Assembly (NCBI GenBank): GCA_036555755.1
Contig: DATBKS010000201.1
Location: forward strand, 1 to 13,803
Origin: JAICJR01 sp036555755
GTDB taxonomy: Bacteria; Actinomycetota; Thermoleophilia; Solirubrobacterales; Thermoleophilaceae
Direction: 5' to 3'
DNA length: 13,803 bases
Shown here one piece after another: positions 6,305-13,080 of the stretch (position 1 is the first letter of the stretch; each line of letters opens with the position of its first letter). Under the pieces are notes generated by a model, which saw nothing but the letters and a program-made list of their open reading frames with translations, was not told where the DNA came from and made no database searches. Made by a program: the position numbers and the translations under genes.

Positions 6305-7957
6305 ATGACCGTCAGAGGCAAACAAGCCGCACTGGCCCTCCTCCTCCTTGGTGTCGCGTGCGCCGCCCCAGCCCAGGCGGGAACGGTGATTCCGAAGACG
6401 ATCACCGTGTGTCCCGGCGCGGGCGTGTGCGATTTCACGTCCATCGACACCGCCGCGAACGACATGAACACAAACCCGGGCGACAGCCTCGAGGTCTCCG
6501 CGGGCACCTACAACGAGCAGGTGAACGTGCCCAAGAAGCTCAACATCTTCGGGCGACCCGGCGATCCGATGCCCGTGATCACGTATGACACGGTGGACCG
6601 TTTCGCGGTGAGCGTGAAGCTTGCCGCCGCGGGCACGACGCTAAGGCGGCTGGACATTCGCGAGACCGCGACAGATGGCTTCGCACTCGAGGCGCTCGGC
6701 TCGATCACGGCGAGCGACCTCAAGCTCACCGGCGTCGCCGGCTGCGCGGTTCTCTTCACCCCCACGCCCTCCCAGCTCGGGCCGAATATCACGGCGACAC
6801 TCACCGGGTCGGGCGGCGCCATCTGCGTGCACGGCGGCGAGCAGAGCGCCGACACGCTGACCGGGCTGACGGTGACTTCCGCGGATGCGGGCGTCCAGCT
6901 CGACCACGGCGCGACCCTGACCGACTCGACCGTGACGGGCGGACCGGCCTTGGAGATGGTGGGGGATGGAGGCACGGCCCGGCGGGTCACGCTCGACGGC
7001 ACTGGTCTCGGCCTCTACACGTTCGGAGGAACGAACCTGATTAGCGACAGCGTGATCACGTCGACAGGGGCGGCCGTGCGCGCCGATCAGGGGCCCAGCA
7101 GCTCCAACACCCTCACCATGCGGAATGTGACGGCAATCGGCTCGGGCGCGAGTTCTTTCGGGATGGACGCCGTCTCTTTCGCAGGCATGCCCGGCACCGG
7201 GGCGCCCGCGACCATCGACGCGAAGAACGCAATCGTGCGCGGCGGCGAGTTTGACGTGGTCGCCACGCCTACCCCGAGCACATGCGACCCGGGCAATGTG
7301 TGCCTGCCGGGCATCGTGAACATCGATCACTCCAACTTCGTGACCACAAAGGGCACCGTGAACACGCCGGCCGACCCCCACAACCAGACCGCGGACCCGC
7401 TCTTCGTGAGCGGCGCGGACTTCCATCTGGCGAGTGCCGCCTCGCCGTTGATCGGCGCAGGCGTCGCCGATCCGAGCAATGGCCCTACCGATCGCGACGG
7501 CGTGCCGCATCCCAATCCACCCACGATCGGGGCGTTCGAGCACGCGCCGGCCCCCTCCGGCGGCCCCGGCAGCGCCGTGGTGTCGAACTCGCTCAAGTTC
7601 GGGCGATTGAAGGTCGGGCGCGACGGCACGATCACGATCACGGCTCAGGTCGGTGCGCCCGGCCCGGTGTCGGCCACCGCTACGACCAAGCCGCCCACCC
7701 ATCTCACGAGCGCCGCAAAGCGCAAGAAGAAGAGGCCGAAGAAGTTCACCTATGGCAGGGCGTCGAAGACGGCGAAGGCCGCCGGAACGGTCACCCTCAA
7801 GATCCACCCGAGCAGGAGGGCCAAGAAGCTGCTGCGCCGGGGCGCGCGGCTCAAGGTGGCGATCAAGATGCGCTTCTCACCCGTCGGCGCGGCCCGGAAC
7901 ACGAAGTCCAAGACCGTCCGGGTGAAGCTGAATCTGAAGCACAAGCGCGCGCACTAG
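6305..7957 (+). CDS. Secreted right-handed beta-helix protein (choice-of-anchor Q type) with Lys/Arg-rich C-terminal module
   Basis: A 550-residue exported protein. The signal peptide (MTVRGKQAALALLLLGVACAAPAQA, cleavage after about residue 25) is Sec-type; the Cys at 19 lacks a proper lipobox. Residues 30-340 show short repeating beta segments with Thr, Asp and Gly turns (VSAGTYNEQVNVP, LDIRETATDGFALEA, LTVTSADAGVQLDHGATLTDSTV), typical of parallel beta-helix carbohydrate-active or adhesive proteins. No pectinase or lyase catalytic signature could be assigned. Residues 364-412 (DPLFV, ADFHLASAASPLIGAG, DRDG, PTIGAFEH) match the choice-of-anchor Q pattern. The tail (about 470-550) is extremely basic, with KRKKKRPKK followed by a beta-rich segment (GTVTLKIHPSRRAKKLLRRG). 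ATG 6305 was chosen over TTG 6275 because it gives a clean signal peptide and fits the promoter. Its stop overlaps the P450 stop by 4 nt (CTAG). The role is probably at the cell surface, possibly wall-associated through the basic tail. Confidence 0.8.
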   Translation: MTVRGKQAALALLLLGVACAAPAQAGTVIPKTITVCPGAGVCDFTSIDTAANDMNTNPGDSLEVSAGTYNEQVNVPKKLNIFGRPGDPMPVITYDTVDRFAVSVKLAAAGTTLRRLDIRETATDGFALEALGSITASDLKLTGVAGCAVLFTPTPSQLGPNITATLTGSGGAICVHGGEQSADTLTGLTVTSADAGVQLDHGATLTDSTVTGGPALEMVGDGGTARRVTLDGTGLGLYTFGGTNLISDSVITSTGAAVRADQGPSSSNTLTMRNVTAIGSGASSFGMDAVSFAGMPGTGAPATIDAKNAIVRGGEFDVVATPTPSTCDPGNVCLPGIVNIDHSNFVTTKGTVNTPADPHNQTADPLFVSGADFHLASAASPLIGAGVADPSNGPTDRDGVPHPNPPTIGAFEHAPAPSGGPGSAVVSNSLKFGRLKVGRDGTITITAQVGAPGPVSATATTKPPTHLTSAAKRKKKRPKKFTYGRASKTAKAAGTVTLKIHPSRRAKKLLRRGARLKVAIKMRFSPVGAARNTKSKTVRVKLNLKHKRAH

Positions 7958-9066
7958 AACAGCACGTGCAGCTCGGGCGGCTTGCGGAACACGAGTCCGC
8001 GCGGCGAGGAAGGCCGCTCCGGATCGAGCCGCAGGTCGGGCAGCCGCTCGAGCATGCCGCCGACGGCCAAGTGCGCCTCGAGCCGCGCGAGGTGCATCCC
8101 GATGCAGACGTGCGGCCCGCCGGCGAACGCGAGCTGGCGGCCGGCGTTCTCGCGCGTGATGTCGAAGCGGTCGGGGTCCGGAAACGTGGCCGGGTCGCGG
8201 TTGGCGCCGGCGATCGACACGGTCACGAGGTCGCCCTGGGCGATCGTCGCACCGCCCAGCTCGACTTCGCGCGTGGCGTAGCGGTCGACCGACGCCGCTG
8301 ACGGCTCGAGCCGTAGCGACTCCTCGATCGCGTTGGCAAGCAGCGACCGGTCTTCGCGCACGAGCTCGAGTTGATCCTCGTGCGAGAGCAGGTGCAGGAG
8401 CGCATTGCAGATCATCCCCTCGGTGGTCTCGATGCCGCCGAACAGCAGCACCGCCGCGTTCGAGCTCACCTCGTCGGGCGTGAGGCCTCCGGCGTCCGCG
8501 CGGCTCAGAACGTCCTGGGTCCGCGAGCGCAACTCGGCAGCCGCGCGGGCGCCCGCCTCGGGCACCGGCCTGCCCGCCGACAGCCCGCTCGTGGCGTCCA
8601 CGATTGCGTCGTACCAGCGCAGCATCCGCTCCACGCCCACGTCCTCGAGCCCAAGGGCCACGGCCATGGTCTGCGCCGCGAGCGGGCCCGCCAGGCCACG
8701 GCGCAGCTCCGCGCGGCCCGCAGGTTCGAGCGCGTCGATCAGCCGTTCCACCTCCACGCGGACCACCTCCGTGAACCGCTCGCGGACGGCATCGAGCCGC
8801 AGCGGCCGCGCGAACGGCGCCCGCTGGCGCGCATGCTCCTCGCCGTCCGTCGTGAGCATGCTCCGCCCCACCACCTGCCCGGTGCTGAAGCGCGGGTCGT
8901 CCACGGTGAAGGTCTCGTCGTCGCGCATCACCGTCAGCGCAAGGTCGCGCCGCGTGACGAGCCAGGCGTCCAGCGCCGGAACCCACGCCACCGGCTCGCG
9001 CTCCCGCAGCTCAGCCAGCAGGCGGTGCGGATCCGCCTCGAGCTGCGCGACCGTCGCCTCGAGCAC
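7954..9066 (-). CDS. Cytochrome P450 (bacterial class I type), start on the ligA stop codon
   Basis: A 370-residue P450; soluble bacterial P450s are usually about 400. Landmarks are the C-helix EEHARQR (76-82), the I-helix LFGGIETTEG (208-217) with the Glu213-Thr214 acid/alcohol pair for oxygen activation, the ExxR pair Glu249-Arg252, PDPDRFDITR (296-305) and the heme loop FAGGPHVCIGMHLAR (314-328), in which Cys321 is the thiolate ligand. All catalytic elements are intact; only the far N-terminus looks short. It is a monooxygenase needing electrons from a ferredoxin and a reductase, none of which is encoded nearby. The substrate is unknown. The start is GTG 9066, whose G is the last base of the ligA TAG (TAGTG), so translation is probably coupled. 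The frame stays open further upstream to 9396, but that part lies inside ligA and has no P450-like sequence. There is no membrane anchor, so it is cytosolic. Confidence 0.9.
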   Translation of the reverse strand: MLEATVAQLEADPHRLLAELREREPVAWVPALDAWLVTRRDLALTVMRDDETFTVDDPRFSTGQVVGRSMLTTDGEEHARQRAPFARPLRLDAVRERFTEVVRVEVERLIDALEPAGRAELRRGLAGPLAAQTMAVALGLEDVGVERMLRWYDAIVDATSGLSAGRPVPEAGARAAAELRSRTQDVLSRADAGGLTPDEVSSNAAVLLFGGIETTEGMICNALLHLLSHEDQLELVREDRSLLANAIEESLRLEPSAASVDRYATREVELGGATIAQGDLVTVSIAGANRDPATFPDPDRFDITRENAGRQLAFAGGPHVCIGMHLARLEAHLAVGGMLERLPDLRLDPERPSSPRGLVFRKPPELHVLF

Positions 9067-11099
9067 TAGCCCTCTTCGAGCAGCGCAAGCAGGCCGTCTT
9101 CGTCCAGGATCTCGGTGCCGAGCTTCTCGGCCTTCGCAAGCTTCGAGCCGGGCTCCGCGCCGAGCACCAGGTAGCTCGTCTTCTTCGACACCGAGTTCGT
9201 GACCTTGGCGCCCGCGGCCTCGAGCCGCTCCGTCGCGACCTCCCGCGAGATGTTGGGCAGCGTGCCGGTGATCACGAACGTCTTGCCGGCGAGCGGACCC
9301 TCGGTGCCGGGGATCGGACCGCCCTCCTGCTCCATCTGCAGCCCGAGCCCGCGCAGCCGCTCGATCAGCTCGCGCGTGCGGTCCTCGGACAGCCACTCGA
9401 TCAGGGTCGCCGCCATCACCGGTCCGACGCCGTCAGTCTCGACGATCTGCTCCTCGTTCGCGCCCAGCAGCGCATCCATCGAGCCGAAGTGCGCCGCGAG
9501 ATTGCGGGCGTTCACCCAGCCGATGCCCGGAATGCCGAGCGCGTACAGCACACGGAAGAACGGCTGCTGCTTCGAGGCCTCGATGTTCGCTATCAGGTTG
9601 CGCGCTGAGATCTCGGCAAATCCTTCGAGCGCGACGAGCCGCTCGGGATCCAGCTCGTAGATGTCGGCGGCGTCCTTGATCACGCCCTCGTTGAGGAAGC
9701 GGATCGCCGTCTCCTCGCCGAAGCCGTCGATGTCCATCGCGCCGACGAAGTGCTTCACGTGCTGGAGCACCTGGCCGGGGCAGCCCGCGCGGTTGGGGCA
9801 GATCGTCCAGACGCCGTCCTCGGGCTTGATTGTGGGCGTGTCGCAGGCAGGGCAATTCGCGGGCGGTTTGGGCGACGGCGAGCGGTTCTTGCGCTTCTGC
9901 GCCTTCGCCGTGGGCGACACCACCTGCGGGATCACGTCGCCGGCGCGCATCACGACGACCTCGTCGCCGGGCCGCACGTCCTTGCGGAGCAGATCCTCCT
10001 CGTTATGCAGCGTCGCGAGCTTGACGGTCACGCCCGACACCTGAACCGGCTCGAGCACCGCGAACGGGACCATGTGCCCCGTCCGCCCAACGTTCCATTC
10101 CACGCTCTTCAGCGTCGTCGTGGCCGTCATCGGCGGGAACTTCCAGGCGATCGCGCCGCGCGGCTCGCGCCCGACGACACCTAGCGAACGCTGGAGCTCG
10201 AGGTCGTTGACCTTCACCACCACGCCGTCGATCTCGAAGTCGAGCGACTCCCGCCGCTCCTCCCAGGCGCGGCAGCCGGCGGCCAGCGAGTCGACGTCGT
10301 CGTAAACCGCCACGTCGGGGCTCACCTTGAAGCCGTGCTCACCGAGCCACTCGAGCGTCTCGGACTGCGTCTCGAACGTCATCCCTTCGAGAGCACCGAC
10401 GCCGTAGCACCAGATCGACAGGGGACGCGACGCCGCGAGCTGTGGATCGAGCTGCCGGATCGAGCCCGCCGCCGAGTTGCGCGGGTTGGCGAACGTCGGC
10501 TCGCCGGCCGCGGCGCGCTCCTCGTTGAGCTTGGCGAAGGCGGAGCGCGGCAGGTAGATCTCGCCACGCACCTCGAGCAGCGCGGGGGCGCCCTCGACGC
10601 GCAGCGGGATCGCCTTGATCGTGCGCAGGTTCTGCGTCACGTCCTCGCCCACCTCGCCGTTCCCCCGAGTGGCCCCGCGCACCAGCACGCCGTTCTCGTA
10701 CACGAGCGAGATCGCCAGGCCGTCGATCTTCGGCTCGGCCTCGTACTCGATGCGCGCGTCCTCAACGCCCTGCTTCTTGAGCAGGTTGTGCATGCGCGCC
10801 TCCCACGCGCGCAGCTCGTCCTCGTTGCGCGCGTTCGCCAGCGACAGCATCGGCTGGAGGTGCGGCACCTCCTGGAACTTCTCGAGCGGCTGGGCGCCCA
10901 CGCGCTGTGTGGGCGAGTCGGGCGTCAGCAGGTCGGGATGCTCGGCCTCGATCGCGCGCAGCTCGTTGATCAGCTCGTCGTACTCTGCGTCCGAGACCTC
11001 CGGATCGTCGAGCACGTAGTACCGGTGGTTGTGGTGATCGAGCTGCTTGCGCAGCTCGGCGGCCCGCTGCTCGACGGACTTGGAGGCGGTCTTACTCAA
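9066..11099 (-). CDS. ligA: NAD+-dependent DNA ligase LigA
   Basis: A 677-residue full-length LigA, which seals nicks in replication and repair using NAD+. The domains appear in order. Domain Ia has the NAD-binding HNHRYYVLDDPEVSDAEYD region (23-41). The adenylation domain has the nucleophile Lys124 in KIDG (124-127), RGNGEVGEDVT (145-155), EVRGEIY (176-182) and DGVVVK (291-296). The OB fold follows, with WNVGRTG (335-341). The zinc finger uses Cys416, Cys419, Cys434 and Cys440. Helix-hairpin-helix repeats span about 450-580, and a BRCT domain occupies 602-677 (GKTFVITGTL). The start is TTG 11099; no ATG or GTG exists in frame before residue 84 and the N-terminus matches the family from there. 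The TTG lies inside surE, whose TAA ends 8 nt later, and GAGAGG sits directly upstream. The P450 begins on its stop codon. LigA is normally essential, so this operon is probably expressed in growing cells. Confidence 0.97.
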   Translation of the reverse strand: MSKTASKSVEQRAAELRKQLDHHNHRYYVLDDPEVSDAEYDELINELRAIEAEHPDLLTPDSPTQRVGAQPLEKFQEVPHLQPMLSLANARNEDELRAWEARMHNLLKKQGVEDARIEYEAEPKIDGLAISLVYENGVLVRGATRGNGEVGEDVTQNLRTIKAIPLRVEGAPALLEVRGEIYLPRSAFAKLNEERAAAGEPTFANPRNSAAGSIRQLDPQLAASRPLSIWCYGVGALEGMTFETQSETLEWLGEHGFKVSPDVAVYDDVDSLAAGCRAWEERRESLDFEIDGVVVKVNDLELQRSLGVVGREPRGAIAWKFPPMTATTTLKSVEWNVGRTGHMVPFAVLEPVQVSGVTVKLATLHNEEDLLRKDVRPGDEVVVMRAGDVIPQVVSPTAKAQKRKNRSPSPKPPANCPACDTPTIKPEDGVWTICPNRAGCPGQVLQHVKHFVGAMDIDGFGEETAIRFLNEGVIKDAADIYELDPERLVALEGFAEISARNLIANIEASKQQPFFRVLYALGIPGIGWVNARNLAAHFGSMDALLGANEEQIVETDGVGPVMAATLIEWLSEDRTRELIERLRGLGLQMEQEGGPIPGTEGPLAGKTFVITGTLPNISREVATERLEAAGAKVTNSVSKKTSYLVLGAEPGSKLAKAEKLGTEILDEDGLLALLEEG

Positions 11100-11904
11100 C
11101 CTCTCGCGCGGCGGGTCGGAGGAGGCCGTCGAGGTCGAACTCGCCGAGCGACTCGATGCCGGTCTCGTCGGTGAGGTCGAAGTGAAGTGGGGTGACGGCG
11201 ATGCAGCCGTCGGCGATCGCGGCGAAGTCGGTGCCCTCCTCGCGCTCGTAGTCGGGATCGTCGCCGTAGATTCGGTAGCGCCGCCTGTCGCCGTCCTCCT
11301 CGATCAGGTGCAGCTGGTCGCGGTAGAGCCGCCTGCCGAGCCGGCACACACGCGCGCCGTTCACGTCGCCCGCCGGGACATTGACGTTCAGCAGGGTGCC
11401 CTCCGGCATCGGCACGCTCTCGAGCTCCTCGACGATGCGGGCGACGAACGAGGCCGCCTGATCGAAGTCAAACTCGCGCCCCAGCCGAAAGTCCAGCTCG
11501 CGCAGATTCGACTGCTGCGAGACCGCGATCGCGGGCACCCCGAGCACGATCCCCTCCAGCGCCGCGGCGACGGTGCCCGAGTAGGTGATGTCGTCGCCCA
11601 GGTTCGAGCCGTGGTTGATGCCTGACACGATCAGCTCCGGCTCGAACTCAACGAGCCCGAGCGCGGCGAAGCGCACGCAGTCCACCGGTGTGCCGTCGGT
11701 GGCGAAGCCCGTGCTGCCGTCCTGGAACTCGATTTCCTCCACCCAGAGCGGCGAGCGGGTGGTGATGGAGCGCGCCGTGGCGCTGCGGTTCGAGTCCGGG
11801 GCGATCACGGCCAGCTCCACGCCCGGCACCGCGAGCAGGGCACGGCGCATCGTGTTCAGGCCGGTCGCCTGGATGCCGTCGTCGTTTGTGAGGAGGACTT
11901 TCAT
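11092..11904 (-). CDS. surE: 5'/3'-nucleotidase SurE (survival protein, acid phosphatase)
   Basis: A 270-residue SurE with the family's signature sites: TNDDG (6-10, metal ligands Asp8 and Asp9), APDSNRSA (35-42, with the Ser41 ligand) and SGINHGSNLGDDITYSGTVAAALEG (94-118, with the Asn97 ligand). SurE dephosphorylates 5' and 3' nucleoside monophosphates and sometimes short polyphosphate, using one divalent metal ion, in the cytosol. Typical length is 250-270, so the gene is complete. ATG 11904 has only a weak ribosome binding site but lies 11 nt after a TATTCT box, so its leader may be very short. It overlaps ligA by 8 nt at the 3' end. SurE is often linked to stationary-phase and stress genes; here it heads a run with ligA and a P450. 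Confidence 0.96.
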   Translation of the reverse strand: MKVLLTNDDGIQATGLNTMRRALLAVPGVELAVIAPDSNRSATARSITTRSPLWVEEIEFQDGSTGFATDGTPVDCVRFAALGLVEFEPELIVSGINHGSNLGDDITYSGTVAAALEGIVLGVPAIAVSQQSNLRELDFRLGREFDFDQAASFVARIVEELESVPMPEGTLLNVNVPAGDVNGARVCRLGRRLYRDQLHLIEEDGDRRRYRIYGDDPDYEREEGTDFAAIADGCIAVTPLHFDLTDETGIESLGEFDLDGLLRPAAREVE

Positions 11905-11915
11905 GCCGGTCTCTG

Positions 11916-11921
11916 AGAATA
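11916..11921 (-). promoter_or_regulatory. Candidate -10 box upstream of surE
   Basis: On the minus strand TATTCT (TANNNT type) lies 11 nt before the surE ATG, predicting a leader of about 5 nt. It sits in the only sizeable gap (60 bp) of the leftward gene run. No convincing -35 element was found. It suggests that surE-ligA-P450 can be transcribed separately from truA. Confidence 0.35.
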
Positions 11922-11964
11922 GTGTTCGACCCCGGCGGGAACGTTCGCGGGGCGAGGAGCCGCG

Positions 11965-12354
11965 CTAGCCCCAGAAGGCGTGCCAGGCCGCGAGGTCGTC
12001 CGTGCTCTCGCGCATCTCCGCCACCTTGCCGTCACGCACCACGAACGACAGCGTGAGGTCGAGATCCAGGGTCTCGGCGCCTCGTTTGGCGGTTGCCCGG
12101 GCCGGGACGACCACTCGCCCGCCCTCGTCCGTGAAGAACTCCGCTTCGAGCTTCAGCGTCCCGCGGCTCGCGCGCATGATCCGGCCGATCGTGCGCACCA
12201 CCTGCGCCGGCCCGCGGCTCTCCTGCGGGCCAACCCGCTCGCTGCTGGCAGGCAGCGCCAGCAGGAAGTCCGGCGTCGTCATCCGCAGCATCGTCATCGG
12301 CCGGCGCTTGCGCAGCGCGCGCAGGAAGCGCTGGACCACCTCGACATCGTCCAT
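11965..12354 (-). CDS. Small NTF2/SnoaL-like domain protein
   Basis: A 129-residue protein with the cone-shaped NTF2-like layout: an N-terminal helix (DDVEVVQRFLRALRK), a short helix before MTTPDFLLALP, a helix around GPAQVVRTIGRIMRASRG, and then long curved strands (LKLEAEFFTDEGGRVVVPARATA, LDLDLTLSFVVRDGKVAEMRES). The pattern of a strand with a polar turn followed by xVxDGKVxEMRExxD is common in SnoaL-like and ketosteroid-isomerase-like proteins. These bind small hydrophobic ligands and may be enzymes or binding proteins; no catalytic residues can be assigned here. Its ATG overlaps the truA stop by 1 nt (TGATG), so it is probably translated by re-initiation after truA. It is followed by a 60-bp gap before surE. 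The closeness to a P450 and two methyltransferases fits small-molecule metabolism, but that is only context. Confidence 0.72.
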   Translation of the reverse strand: MDDVEVVQRFLRALRKRRPMTMLRMTTPDFLLALPASSERVGPQESRGPAQVVRTIGRIMRASRGTLKLEAEFFTDEGGRVVVPARATAKRGAETLDLDLTLSFVVRDGKVAEMRESTDDLAAWHAFWG

Positions 12355-13076
12355 CAGTAGCGCACGCTCTCCAGGTAGAGGCCGGCGGCCGGGGCGGTGT
12401 CACCCGCCTCGCCGCGCGGGCGCCCTTCGAGCAACGCCTTGAATCCGCCCACGTCGGTCCGCCCGCGAGCCACGTCCAGCATGGTGCCCACGAGCGTCCT
12501 GACCATGTGCCGCATGAAGGCGTCCGCCTCGATCCAGAACTCGATGGCGTCATCCTCCCCCTCCAGCCACTCGGCGCGCAAGACATTTCGCGAAAAACGC
12601 ACGTGCTCGGTCTCGGTGGGCGTGAAGGCCGTGAAGTCGTGCGTGCCGATCAATGCACCCGCGCACGCGTGCAATGCCGCGCGATCGAGCGGGTGCGGCC
12701 AGTGCAGCGCCCGGTCGCGCTCGAACGCGCTCGCGGCCTCGCGTGTGAAGAGTCGGTAGCGGTACGTCCGGCTCAAAGCGTCCCGGCGGGCATCGAAGCC
12801 CTCGCGCGCCTCCACGCTCTCGAGTACCCGCACATCCGGGGGCAACACGCCGTTGAGTGCCCGCGCCGCCGCCGGCTCTCCGGCGTGGCTCGCCACCTGT
12901 CCGCGGGCGTGCACGCCCGCGTCGGTGCGCCCTGCCACCGTCACCTGCACCTCGCGCTGCAGCACCCGCTCGAGCCCTGCCTCGAGCTCGCCCTGCACCG
13001 TCCGCAGCCCCGGCTGCCTGGCCCAGCCCGCGAACCCCGAGCCGTCGTACTCGAGCAGCAGGCGGCTTGTTGCCAC
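12354..13076 (-). CDS. truA: tRNA pseudouridine synthase A (TruA)
   Basis: A 240-residue TruA, which isomerises U38-U40 in the anticodon stem-loop of many tRNAs. The N-terminal LLLEYDGSGFAGWARQP (6-22), TVQGELEAGL (26-35) and the catalytic loop AGRTDAGVHARGQVA (48-62) with the nucleophile Asp52 are intact. SRTYRYRLF (102-110), GTHDFTAF (family motif) and FMRHMVRTLVGTMLDVARGR mark the C-terminal half. The length is normal. The start is GTG 13076, 4 nt after the stop of the upstream methyltransferase gene. The stop overlaps the ATG of the NTF2-like gene. In many Actinobacteria truA follows rplQ in the ribosomal protein cluster; here its immediate upstream neighbour is a methyltransferase instead, so it has probably been moved out of that context. 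Confidence 0.96.
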   Translation of the reverse strand: MATSRLLLEYDGSGFAGWARQPGLRTVQGELEAGLERVLQREVQVTVAGRTDAGVHARGQVASHAGEPAAARALNGVLPPDVRVLESVEAREGFDARRDALSRTYRYRLFTREAASAFERDRALHWPHPLDRAALHACAGALIGTHDFTAFTPTETEHVRFSRNVLRAEWLEGEDDAIEFWIEADAFMRHMVRTLVGTMLDVARGRTDVGGFKALLEGRPRGEAGDTAPAAGLYLESVRY

Positions 13077-13080
13077 TTAG

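Noticed and set aside
6641..7807. Long open frame opposite the beta-helix gene
   Set aside because: Antisense to a gene with signal peptide, beta-helix and anchor-Q patterns; no motifs and a biased Arg/Gly/His composition.
9067..9396. N-terminal extension of the P450 frame into ligA
   Set aside because: The extra 110 residues are Arg/Ala-rich, read out of frame through the ligA BRCT domain, and do not resemble a P450. GTG 9066 at the ligA stop is the natural start.
11924..11932. T-loop-like sequence GTTCGACCC, hinting at a tRNA gene
   Set aside because: The gap is only 60 bp, with no acceptor stem, anticodon arm or D arm around it.
11924..11946. Possible LexA/SOS box upstream of surE-ligA (minus strand TCGAACACTATTCT, and the palindrome GAACGTTC)
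   Set aside because: Only the first half-site matches the Gram-positive type GAAC-N4-GTTC; the second half fits at one of four bases, and the palindrome lacks the 4-bp spacer.
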